Positions 1 through 7,522 of a stretch of DNA of 64,000 nucleotides are shown here, in pieces (position 1 is the stretch's first letter; each line of letters begins with the position of its first letter). The notes under the pieces were generated by a model that saw nothing but the letters and a program-made list of their open reading frames with translations, ran no database searches and was not told the DNA's origin. The position numbers and the translations under genes are program-made. Source of the stretch: Pseudomonas marginalis (GTDB lineage Bacteria > Pseudomonadota > Gammaproteobacteria > Pseudomonadales > Pseudomonadaceae); assembly GCF_024169655.1 (NCBI RefSeq), contig NZ_JALJWV010000001.1:4818001-4882000 (forward strand), read 5' to 3'.

Positions 1-635
1 TTGGTTTCCGGGTTGGTCAGAGCGTCGTCGACGTTGGCCTTCAACGGAATCTTCTTACCGGCGCGCACACCTTCGTCGGCGGTGATCACCACTTTCGACT
101 TACAGTCGATGATGCGACCGGCCAAGGCCTCCGGCGAGAAACCGCCAAACACCACCGAGTGGATCGCACCGATGCGGGCACAGGCCAGCATGGCGACCGC
201 AGCTTCGGGGATCATCGGCATATAAATAGTCACCACGTCGCCGCGGTGTATGTCCTGGCCACGCAGGGCGTTGGCGAGTTTGCAGACTTGTTCGTGCAAC
301 TCGCGATAGGTGATGGTGCGGCTTTCGGCAGGGTCATCGCCCTCCCAGATGATCGCCGCCTGGTCGCCGCGCTCGGCGAGGTGACGGTCCAGGCAGTTGT
401 AGGAAACGTTCAGGGTGCCATCGGCAAACCACTTGATGTCGACATGGTGATCGTCGAAAGATGTCTGCTTTACCGTGGTGAAAGGTTTGATCCAGTCCAG
501 ACGCTTGGCTTGCTCACGCCAGAAACCATCGGGATTGACCACCGACTGCTGGTACATGGCCTTGTAGGTCGCCTCGTCAGTCAGCGTATTGGCTACTGTT
601 TCGGGGCGAACGGGGTACAGGGAAGCCGCACTCAT
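1..635 (-). CDS. acsA: Acetyl-CoA synthetase, N-terminal part (cut by window edge)
   Basis: Activates acetate to acetyl-CoA through acetyl-AMP in the cytoplasm. The reverse strand translates from an ATG at 635 as MSAASLYPVRPETVANTLTD and runs open to the window edge, giving about 211 residues of the roughly 650 usual. Visible family features are the N-terminal ACS domain (WFADGTLNVSYNCLDRH), the start of the AMP-binding domain and the SVVFGGFSPEALAGRI stretch. A GAGG Shine-Dalgarno lies 8 bases before the ATG and supports this start. The catalytic C-terminal lysine region is outside the window. Confidence 0.95.
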   Translation of the reverse strand, partial: MSAASLYPVRPETVANTLTDEATYKAMYQQSVVNPDGFWREQAKRLDWIKPFTTVKQTSFDDHHVDIKWFADGTLNVSYNCLDRHLAERGDQAAIIWEGDDPAESRTITYRELHEQVCKLANALRGQDIHRGDVVTIYMPMIPEAAVAMLACARIGAIHSVVFGGFSPEALAGRIIDCKSKVVITADEGVRAGKKIPLKANVDDALTNPET

Positions 636-1029
636 CTTTCTTACCTCGGTGATATAGTTGTTTTTGTATGACCCCAGTTGTAGCCGGGGTGAGCCTATAG
701 AACCATTCGACGATGGTAGTAACAAGACCCTACAAATTGCCCTGATATCCCTTTTACCCCTCTGGCCCGCAGCCTGCAACGCCTGGCGGGCACGTAAAAA
801 ACCTTCAGCGAGGGATTGTTACAAAAACCACCAATAGTGTTTATCAAAAGCACGGGTATATGAATATAACCCGCAGGCCTAAAATCGATTTCGCCAACAA
901 GGCAACCTGATTAACACCGTAACAGCCCCCACGAAGGCACGTTAATCCGAACTAAACAACCCTAAGTTACACACGTGGCCTCCAAAAGGCCCCGTGGCCC
1001 CTTTCGCCCTGAAGAAGGTAAATAGAGAA
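636..1029. other. Intergenic region between acsA and the DUF2790 gene
   Basis: A 394-base divergent spacer that must hold both promoters. It has no convincing ORF. At 853-873 an AT-rich core is bracketed by CGGGT and ACCCG and could form a short hairpin or a protein site. I see no clear sigma-54 or sigma-70 consensus that I would assign. Confidence 0.5.
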
Positions 1030-1299
1030 ATGAAAGCTTTATTAGTTATGGCCCTCAGCAGCTTGTGCGCCACCGCCGCTCTGGCCGAGGAAGCCCCGAC
1101 TGACGTAGCCGGCCAGAAAGCCCCGATTGTTGAGGACTATACCTACAGCACTCACTTGGACATCGCCAAAGTAGTGTCCATGAGCAGCATTCCAGATGTA
1201 TGTGAAGTAGTCCCGGCAAAAATGGAATATGAAGATTCCAAAGGTCAGCGCCACATTCTTAACTATCACGTGATGGGTAACGGTTGCTCTAACGGGTAA
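1030..1299 (+). CDS. DUF2790 family small secreted protein
   Basis: An 89-residue protein with a clear signal peptide (MKALLVMALSSLCATAALA, then EEAPTD), so probably periplasmic. The mature part contains the DUF2790 pattern: Y-T-Y-S-T-H-L-D-I followed by two cysteines that could pair. DUF2790 proteins are small, largely Pseudomonas-restricted and functionally uncharacterised; several members respond to metals or stress. The ATG at 1030 is chosen over an upstream in-frame start at 994 because it begins the signal peptide and has AAGG about 10 bases upstream. A hairpin follows the stop. Confidence 0.85.
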   Translation: MKALLVMALSSLCATAALAEEAPTDVAGQKAPIVEDYTYSTHLDIAKVVSMSSIPDVCEVVPAKMEYEDSKGQRHILNYHVMGNGCSNG

Positions 1300-1335
1300 C
1301 AACTTCGTTAGCTCACACTGACGGTGATCTTATTT

Positions 1336-1359
1336 GCCGCAAGAAATTGCTCTTGCGGC
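1336..1359 (+). terminator. Stem-loop after the DUF2790 gene
   Basis: Perfect 9-bp stem GCCGCAAGA / TCTTGCGGC with a 6-base loop, 36 bases after the stop codon. It lacks a downstream T-run, so it may act by stabilising the mRNA end rather than as a classical intrinsic terminator. Confidence 0.55.
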
Positions 1360-1821
1360 CAAGAACCGGCCTCACACCCACCTCACCTTCCCTCCTCTCA
1401 AAACCCCCTCGTTTGCCCCTCGCTATAAATAGCCCACCGTCCGTCAAAAAAATCCTCCTGCACCAAACCCCTGTAAACCCTCACGCTGGCTCAAATACCA
1501 GGCTTTTTGTCTACGGTCCAAGCGCATGCGCAGCAACACAAAGCCGATTTTTTCCCTATAATGCGCGGGTAAATCGGGCCTGCAATATCCCTTTACATGG
1601 GGATGAAGAGCCAGACCTGAGGCCTCCGCAGGAGCATGCATCTATCGCTCCGCCCCTCAGCCTCACGCAGAGCACCCGTTACCCCATTGCGTTTAATGCC
1701 TGCGCTAGCTGTTGCAACAAACGATTCCTTAAGATCCACCGCGGCCCGAGGGCCGTGTGAACCCCCAACCATCCGGTTTCACACGGGCACCTTTGAGCCC
1801 TCACGCAGGAGACGACACGTC
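1360..1821 (+). promoter_or_regulatory. Long nrdB upstream region with a consensus -10
   Basis: About 460 bases without a convincing gene. A perfect TATAAT at 1557-1562, embedded in TCCCTATAATGCGCG, is the best promoter -10; the -35 about 17 bases upstream is weak. This leaves a 5' leader of roughly 250 bases before nrdB. I did not find a confident pair of NrdR boxes. Confidence 0.5.
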
Positions 1822-3072
1822 ATGCTGAGCTGGGACGAATTCGACAAAGAAGAAGACGGCGAAGTAGCCACCAAAGGCGCCAACGCCGGCCACGCCACCG
1901 AAGCCAACATGGACCGCCTCGACGGTGCCGGCGCCGCCGCTGCCATCGAAGCCCGCGCCGTCACCGCCAACGACTCCGCCGCGATCATCCGCGCCAAGGC
2001 CGCTCTCGACAAACTCGACATCGCCGAAGGCCTCGCCGAACTCGAAGGCGCCTCCGCCCGTGTCGCCGTTGACGAAAAGCGCATGATCAACTGCCGCGCC
2101 GACCTCAACCAACTTGTGCCCTTCAAGTACGACTGGGCCTGGCAGAAATACCTCGACGGCTGCGCCAACCACTGGATGCCGCAAGAGGTCAACATGACCG
2201 CCGACATCGCCCTGTGGAAAGACCCCGATGGCCTGACCGACGACGAGCGCCGCATCGTCATGCGCAACCTCGGCTTCTTCTCCACCGCCGACTCGCTGGT
2301 CGCCAACAACCTGGTCCTGGCCGTGTACCGCCTGATCACCAACCCGGAGTGCCGCCAGTACATCCTGCGCCAGGCCTTCGAAGAAGCGATCCACACCCAC
2401 GCCTACCAGTACTGCATCGAATCGCTGGCGATGGATGAAGGCGAGATCTTCAACATGTACCACGAGATCCCATCGGTCGCGAAAAAAGCCGCCTGGGGCC
2501 TCAAATACACGCGCTCGATCTCCGATCCGAAATTCGAAACCGGCACCGTCGATACCGACAAAGAACTGCTGCGCAACCTGGTCGCCTACTACTGCGTACT
2601 GGAAGGCATCTTCTTCTATTGCGGCTTCACCCAGATCCTGTCCATGGGCCGCCGCAACAAAATGACCGGCGTGGCCGAGCAGTTCCAGTACATCCTGCGC
2701 GATGAGTCGATGCACCTGAACTTCGGGATCGACGTGATCAACCAGATCAAAATCGAAAACCCACACCTGTGGGACGCCGAGATGAAGGAAGAAGCGACCC
2801 AGATGATCCTGCAAGGGACGCAACTGGAGATCGAATACGCACGCGACACCATGCCACGCGGTGTACTCGGCATGAATGCGGCGATGATGGAGGACTACCT
2901 CAAGTTCATCGCTAACCGTCGTCTGTCGCAGATTGGCTTGAAGGAAGAGTATCCAGGGACGACCAACCCGTTCCCGTGGATGAGCGAGATTATGGATTTG
3001 AAGAAAGAGAAGAATTTCTTCGAGACTCGTGTGATCGAGTATCAGACTGGCGGTGCGTTGAGCTGGGATTGA
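1822..3072 (+). CDS. nrdB: Ribonucleoside-diphosphate reductase class Ia, beta subunit
   Basis: The radical-generating R2 subunit, which pairs with NrdA to make deoxyribonucleotides under aerobic conditions. The 416-residue length fits Pseudomonas NrdB, which carries an N-terminal extension relative to E. coli. The diiron/tyrosyl-radical site can be read: D157, E188 and H191 (EEAIH), radical Y195 four residues on, a glutamate in VLEGIFFYCGF, and E and H in LRDESMH. The ATG at 1822 has AGGAG 10 bases upstream; the in-frame start at 1636 lies in the leader and is not used. nrdA is not adjacent on either side here, so the two subunit genes are separated by at least the distance shown. Confidence 0.96.
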   Translation: MLSWDEFDKEEDGEVATKGANAGHATEANMDRLDGAGAAAAIEARAVTANDSAAIIRAKAALDKLDIAEGLAELEGASARVAVDEKRMINCRADLNQLVPFKYDWAWQKYLDGCANHWMPQEVNMTADIALWKDPDGLTDDERRIVMRNLGFFSTADSLVANNLVLAVYRLITNPECRQYILRQAFEEAIHTHAYQYCIESLAMDEGEIFNMYHEIPSVAKKAAWGLKYTRSISDPKFETGTVDTDKELLRNLVAYYCVLEGIFFYCGFTQILSMGRRNKMTGVAEQFQYILRDESMHLNFGIDVINQIKIENPHLWDAEMKEEATQMILQGTQLEIEYARDTMPRGVLGMNAAMMEDYLKFIANRRLSQIGLKEEYPGTTNPFPWMSEIMDLKKEKNFFETRVIEYQTGGALSWD

Positions 3073-3124
3073 TTCCTGAGCCCCACTTGTCGCGATGACT
3101 TGACACTTTAACTTCCGATTTGGC

Positions 3125-3147
3125 AAAGCCTGATTTTTTCAGGCTTT
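3125..3147 (+). terminator. Stem-loop after nrdB
   Basis: Stem AAAGCCTGA / TCAGGCTTT with a TTTTT loop, about 50 bases after the nrdB stop. This AAGCCTGA-type hairpin is common behind Pseudomonas operons. There is no extended T-run after the stem. Confidence 0.65.
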
Positions 3148-3255
3148 CGGATTGCAATAGGGGTCTAATAGAAATAGCCGCAACGCAACGCCGACTCCGG
3201 ATTAAGTTGCATCAACTATCTGCAGGCCTCTGGTCGGAATGGTAACACCAGCATA

Positions 3256-3534
3256 TTGACACGAAGTCAGAGCGAGCCAGGTGGAGTGTTTGCATTTAAG
3301 CAAAACTACAGCGACATCGAGGCCAGTCGTTCACTTGACGTCGGTGAGTCGGCCCTGCGCCGTTGGGTTGACCAGGTTCAGACAGAACGCCAAGGTGTCA
3401 CCCCGCCAAGCAAAGCGCTGCCCCCGGAACAGCAAAAAATTCAGGCACTTGAGGCCCGGATCGCCCGCCTTGAACGGGAAAATCGATATTAAAAAGCTAC
3501 CGCGCTCTTGATGTCAGAAGATCACGAGCTTTGA
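3256..3534 (+). pseudogene. IS3-family transposase OrfA remnant
   Basis: The translation reads FKQNYSDIEASRSLDVGESALRRWVDQ then a PPEQQKIQALEARIARLEREN leucine-zipper stretch, a clear match to the helix-turn-helix and zipper of OrfA from Pseudomonas IS3-family elements. The usual N-terminal start of OrfA is missing. A TAA at 3490 interrupts the frame just before KATALLMSEDHEL, which is the normal C-terminal end of this family. It is a decayed, non-functional copy. Confidence 0.85.
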
Positions 3535-3536
3535 TT

Positions 3537-3905
3537 GAACGCCGAACGCCTGATGTTGAACGGCTTCGATTGCGCAGCCGGGTGAGCGAGTTTTTTCACA
3601 AAGTCGCTGCGCTGCCGGCAGCCGTAGCATTCTCTCGTAGATGCGTGACAATGGTAAGCAACACAGTCGATTCAAAGTGCGCAACTTAATGCGTGAGCTT
3701 GATCTCGTCAGAAAACAGCCAGGTTCTCATGCCTGTAAACGAGCGGCGGTTGAACAGTTGGATATCCCGAACTCTTGAATCGGGAGTTCGATGTCCCGAC
3801 ACCCAATCAGGTATGGTGCGGCGACATCAATTCAACGGTGGACTGGCGCCAGCTCGAGCAGAAGCGCTTTCCGAGTCGTTCCGGCTGACGGTTGATCTAG
3901 CCAGC
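3537..3905 (+). pseudogene. IS3-family transposase OrfB remnant, catalytic core deleted
   Basis: Fragments in different frames match OrfB: RRTPDVERLRLRSRVSEFF, then after a frameshift near 3605 AAGSRSILS-stop-MRDNGKQHSRF and LMRELDLVRKQPGSHACKRA, then after another shift near 3772 LNREFDVPTPNQVWCGDI. That last segment reaches the first catalytic aspartate. The sequence then jumps at about 3828 to HQFNGGLAPARAEALSESF, which resembles the extreme C-terminus, so most of the DDE domain is deleted. The join sits at CATCAA, a short shared word on both sides. Confidence 0.8.
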
Positions 3906-4223
3906 TACCCGAACGGTCAGATTGGGCGCTCGTGGGATATAGAGGGCATGCCTCTCAAATACCCTTATCAGCAAAGTAGGTTCTGCGTAATGTTCCGTCG
4001 CAGCGAGCTATAACCGCCTGATCCATCGGGATTTTTTCTTACATATGTTTGGGTAACCAGGCGTTATCGCCGCTGTCGTAATTTCGGTGTTGACTCACGA
4101 AAAAAATTTGGTTAGAAATATTTTGTCGACACAAGGATTTCAGCGCTGCCGCAATTCGAAGCACGTGATGCATGTGTTGAGAAGACTTAGTTTAGTCATA
4201 ATTAAAAAGCATAAGGAAATGCC

Positions 4224-4313
4224 ATGATTAGCTCTCTCTTGCGTCTCCCCCCTACACATCGCTTAATTACAGGTACACCTGTAGGTAAGTGTTTTCCGCG
4301 CTTGCCCCACTAA
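4224..4313 (+). CDS. Possible 29-residue leader peptide
   Basis: An ATG at 4224 preceded by AAGGAA at a usable distance opens a 29-codon frame beginning MISSLLRLPPTH and ending LPH-stop about 95 bases before the operon start. The Shine-Dalgarno is good and the frame spans the inverted repeat at 4269-4282. It could be a translated leader controlling the operon or a chance ORF. I know no homolog. Confidence 0.25.
   Translation: MISSLLRLPPTHRLITGTPVGKCFPRLPH
4269..4282. promoter_or_regulatory. Inverted repeat ACAGGT-AC-ACCTGT
   Basis: Perfect 6-bp arms with a 2-base centre, about 125 bases before the accessory operon and followed by GTAGGTAAGTG, which partly repeats one arm. It could be an operator for a dimeric regulator. 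No regulator gene is adjacent. Confidence 0.35.
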
Positions 4314-4407
4314 GCTCTCCGCAAAAATACACTTAGCAACCAGCTTTTAGCCTGGATGCCGAGATATATTCCTGCCCGCTCGTATACACTATCAAGGAAG
4401 AAAGTTT

Positions 4408-5790
4408 ATGAACGTTGTGTTGATTGGCTACGGAACCATTGCGTCTGCGCTTATGCCGAACTTGCTCAGCGAGTTCGAGGGAGAGATTAAATGCCTTAAG
4501 GTAATAGATCCATATGGGGTCAAGAAGCTCAGCGCAGATTTCGATTGTCCTGTGGTGTGGGTGACGACGAGTGTCACTAAGGAAAACCTTGACTATTTGC
4601 TGAGCGAACTCGATTCCGACTCTTTTTTAATAAACTTGTCTGTTGATGTCTCAAGTGTCGATCTGGTTTCATTTTGCCAGAAGAAAGGGGCAAGATATAT
4701 TGATACATGCATTGAGCCATGGGCCGGCCATTATGTAAATGCAGATGCAGAGCCTGCAGATCGCACCAACTACGCCCTCAGGGAAGCGATGCTGGCATTG
4801 AAGGCTGAATGCCAAAATGGCCCTACCGCTATCGTAGCGCACGGCGCGAATCCGGGTCTGGTGTCCCATTTCGCAAAGCAGGCTCTTCTGAACATTCGTG
4901 ATGATATTTACGGGATAAGCCAGCCTATCCCGCAAACTCGCCAGCAGTGGGCGAAGCTGTCTGCAGATCTGGGTGTGAAAACAATTCATATTGCGGAGCA
5001 TGATACCCAGGTTGCAAAACTGCCTAAGCGGCCTGGCGAGTTTGTTAATACTTGGTCGATTGATGGATTTATTGGCGAAGGTTGCCAGCCTGCTGAGTTA
5101 GGCTGGGGGACTCATGAACTTCGTTTGCCGCCAGAGGGGCAGCGGCATACGACAGGCCGCAATAGCGCGATCTACTTGAATCGTCCGGGAGCCTCGGTCA
5201 GATTGAAAACGTGGACTCCTGCTTTTGGCCCTTGCTTAGGTTTTTTGATCACACACAATGAAGCAGTTTCTCTTTCGGACTATCTAACCTGCTTTGAAGG
5301 TGAACAGGTCACTTATCGGCCTACGGTCAACTACGCTTACCATCCTTGCAGTGACGCTATACTTTCCATCCACGAACTAAGTGGCTGTTCATGGCATTCA
5401 CAGCCACACAAGAGAATTTTGCAGGGACGAAATATCACCTCGGGAGGGGATTATCTTGGCGTGCTTCTGATGGGGCATGAGAAAAATGCATATTGGTTCG
5501 GTTCTTATCTAGAGAACTCGGCTGCTCAAAAGCTCAACCCTGAAAGTTCCGCTACCTCCTTGCAAGTCGTGGCCGGCGTGATTTCAGGTATGAAATGGGC
5601 AATTGCCAATCCTTGTTGCGGGATCGTTGAGGCAGAAGAAATGGATTTTAGGTTCGTTCTCGACAATGCAAGGCCCTACCTAGGTGAAATGCTGGGGGAG
5701 TACACCGATTGGAGTCCAGTAGAAGAAGATAAAGGTCTATTTTCCATCGCCTCATCAGATAAGTGGCAGTTTGAGAATTTCATGGAATAA
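4408..5790 (+). CDS. Homospermidine synthase-like NAD-dependent enzyme
   Basis: A 460-residue protein matching bacterial homospermidine synthase over its full length. That enzyme moves an aminobutyl group from putrescine or spermidine onto putrescine using bound NAD. The N-terminus is a Rossmann fold (VVLIGYGTIASAL). Diagnostic stretches are IEPWAGHYV, RTNYALREA, AHGANPGLVSHF, IHIAEHDTQ, NTWSIDGFIGEG, PAELGWGTHE, ITHNEA and NYAYHPC. Aligned with what I recall of the Blastochloris viridis enzyme, the active-site positions D80, E103, N148, E197, W216, E224, H283 and E285 all appear conserved, so catalysis on a polyamine or close analogue is likely. GGAAG lies 9 bases before the ATG. It is first in a three-gene operon. 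Confidence 0.85.
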   Translation: MNVVLIGYGTIASALMPNLLSEFEGEIKCLKVIDPYGVKKLSADFDCPVVWVTTSVTKENLDYLLSELDSDSFLINLSVDVSSVDLVSFCQKKGARYIDTCIEPWAGHYVNADAEPADRTNYALREAMLALKAECQNGPTAIVAHGANPGLVSHFAKQALLNIRDDIYGISQPIPQTRQQWAKLSADLGVKTIHIAEHDTQVAKLPKRPGEFVNTWSIDGFIGEGCQPAELGWGTHELRLPPEGQRHTTGRNSAIYLNRPGASVRLKTWTPAFGPCLGFLITHNEAVSLSDYLTCFEGEQVTYRPTVNYAYHPCSDAILSIHELSGCSWHSQPHKRILQGRNITSGGDYLGVLLMGHEKNAYWFGSYLENSAAQKLNPESSATSLQVVAGVISGMKWAIANPCCGIVEAEEMDFRFVLDNARPYLGEMLGEYTDWSPVEEDKGLFSIASSDKWQFENFME

Positions 5791-5807
5791 TTGCAGGGAG
5801 CGCAATC

Positions 5808-6539
5808 GTGAGCTATTTGAAATCGTCTATCGGTTTAAAAAGTTATGACTGGTCTTCAGTTGATTTACTCAAACATTTGACCCCTGAAAGCATCACCGGC
5901 TCCAGGGAGGTCATTAAATCACGACAAGAACACTTCTGGCATGACATGAGTTCTGAGTTCGACTCTAAGCACTTCTTAATATACCTTATGAATCGAAGTG
6001 ATTTGGACTTAAGCGATGAGTTTTTGGAGTTCGTATGTCTCTGGCATCTGGATGAACAGAATCACTACAGAGGCCTTCGAAAGATTAATAGTGTTTTGTA
6101 TGGATTCAGAGAAGAAGATATCGATAAAGAGATTAAGTCCAGGCAGCCAGAGTTTGAATTGATTTCATCGTTCATGGTTGATGAGTTCACCATATTGGTA
6201 TCCATTGCATTTGATGAGGTTACCAGCACTCGGGCGTATAAACAGGACTTTAAACTTTTTGATAGTCTTGGGCCTGATTGTCTGTCCGTATGGATTCGTA
6301 ATGCTGCTAAAGATGAAGCGGCGCACTACGGAAATGCAATGAAACTTTTGAAGAAAAACCACTCATCCCGATTTGAAGAGCTTCCAGAACTTCTTGACAA
6401 AATAGTCAGCTTCGAAACTTCTGATGGCTTCGGGTATAACAATACGTTTATTTTTGATCACGATACTGATGATTTCTCGAATGAGCTATTGATCGATAGC
6501 AAAAACACGATTCTTGAGGTTCTCGGGAGAGAGCAATGA
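5808..6539 (+). CDS. Ferritin-like diiron protein (acyl-ACP desaturase-like)
   Basis: A 243-residue helical protein with the metal-ligand pattern of ferritin-like diiron oxygenases: E83-x-x-H86 in LDEQNHYRGL, E137 in AFDEVTSTRAY, and E170-x-x-H173 in AAKDEAAHYGNA. This resembles the EENRH, QE-AT and DE-x-x-H motifs of the acyl-ACP desaturase family, though the protein is shorter. By family it would activate oxygen to desaturate, hydroxylate or cleave a substrate. The start is GTG at 5808 with CAGGGA upstream, 17 bases after the previous stop. The substrate is unknown; the operon suggests a polyamine-derived molecule. Confidence 0.65.
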   Translation: MSYLKSSIGLKSYDWSSVDLLKHLTPESITGSREVIKSRQEHFWHDMSSEFDSKHFLIYLMNRSDLDLSDEFLEFVCLWHLDEQNHYRGLRKINSVLYGFREEDIDKEIKSRQPEFELISSFMVDEFTILVSIAFDEVTSTRAYKQDFKLFDSLGPDCLSVWIRNAAKDEAAHYGNAMKLLKKNHSSRFEELPELLDKIVSFETSDGFGYNNTFIFDHDTDDFSNELLIDSKNTILEVLGREQ

Positions 6540-7447
6540 CCTGGTTATATTTTGCCCTTTTGGCGCCGCTGTTTTGGAGCCTTTCAAATATTGTTGATAA
6601 GTTCGCCATCAATAATATTACCTCCAATTGCATTTCGTTCATTTTCTTGCTGAGCATCGGTAATATTTTTTTTGCGGCGGCCATTTATGCCTATTTTCAG
6701 CCTGCTGATCTAGACTTATATATGGTTGCAATAAATATCTGCTCTGGCCTCGCAATATTTTTGCAATACTTTGCTTACAGCTACTCCTTGGAGGATATGG
6801 ATGTATCGGTTGTGATTCCGATCCACCAATCTGAACCAATATTTGTATTGGCAGCATCAGTGTTGATTTTTCATGCTATCCCGACATCTTGGCAAGTGAC
6901 TGGCTTTGCTTTGATAGTCGTTGGCATTCTAATACTCTGCATGTCTAGGCGAACGATTAGAGGGCTGGGCCATCCCAGACACGTAGTGGTCTTGTTGATT
7001 TCTGCTTTTTTTGGGGCCGTTTCAACCGTGATTTCAGACGAGATATTGCAAGTCAAAAGCTTGGACTCGGTACTGATTTTTAACTTTGCCGGCTATGCCC
7101 TTGGTGGGATGTTTCTTTTATTGGTACCAACGTGGAGAAAGCTCATTATTGATGATCTGAAAGTCTTGAATTATAAGCAATTTGGCATTTTTGGGGTGAC
7201 GAACATCTTTGATGTTGGGGGCTATGTGTTCTTCATGGCCGCTCTGGCTGCGGGAGGAGGTGCAGCCTTGGTTTCGGTAGTCGTCAGTATCCACCCGCTA
7301 TTCGTTTTGGCTTTTGGGTTCCTGGCAACGAAGCTGTTTCCAAAATTTATCGCCGAGGATATTGCACCGGGAGGCGTAGTAAGAAAATTTTTCTCGATCA
7401 TCGTGATCGTGGTCGGAGTAGCAGTGATATCACTCCAGGACATGTAA
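6536..7447 (+). CDS. EamA/DMT-type membrane transporter
   Basis: A 303-residue protein of about ten hydrophobic helices arranged as two EamA-like halves, the layout of drug/metabolite exporters. The first half begins LYFALLAPLFWSLSNIVDKFAI; the second begins near HVVVLLISAFFGAVSTVISDEIL. Its ATG overlaps the preceding stop (ATGA), indicating translational coupling with the diiron gene. The likely job is export of the operon product, or uptake of a precursor. AT-rich codon use matches the two upstream genes and differs from the rest of the window. Confidence 0.8.
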   Translation: MTWLYFALLAPLFWSLSNIVDKFAINNITSNCISFIFLLSIGNIFFAAAIYAYFQPADLDLYMVAINICSGLAIFLQYFAYSYSLEDMDVSVVIPIHQSEPIFVLAASVLIFHAIPTSWQVTGFALIVVGILILCMSRRTIRGLGHPRHVVVLLISAFFGAVSTVISDEILQVKSLDSVLIFNFAGYALGGMFLLLVPTWRKLIIDDLKVLNYKQFGIFGVTNIFDVGGYVFFMAALAAGGGAALVSVVVSIHPLFVLAFGFLATKLFPKFIAEDIAPGGVVRKFFSIIVIVVGVAVISLQDM

Positions 7448-7484
7448 GGCCGCCCCCCCCCAAAAGCATCACTTGTCAAACAAA

Positions 7485-7522
7485 CCATTGGCCCAGCGAA
7501 CCTGTTGGGCCAATGGCTTTTT
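7485..7522 (+). terminator. Intrinsic terminator of the accessory operon
   Basis: An 11-bp perfect stem CCATTGGCCCA / TGGGCCAATGG with a 10-base loop, followed by CTTTTT. It lies 38 bases after the transporter stop and closes the three-gene unit. Confidence 0.9.

Larger units (their letters stand above)
3256..3905 (+). mobile_element. Degenerate IS3-family insertion sequence
   Basis: Contains the OrfA and OrfB remnants above. Intact terminal inverted repeats and a target duplication could not be recognised, so the outer limits are approximate. Its position immediately before a lower-GC operon suggests the neighbourhood was rearranged by mobile DNA. It cannot transpose on its own. Confidence 0.8.
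3906..4407 (+). other. AT-rich leader region before the accessory operon
   Basis: About 500 bases of lower-GC DNA between the IS remnant and the operon. It holds a possible 29-codon leader ORF and a short inverted repeat, described separately. No longer gene is convincing. Confidence 0.5.

Noticed and set aside
1801..3126. 441-codon open frame on the minus strand
   Set aside because: It is antisense to nrdB, with low-complexity Val/Gly/Asp composition.
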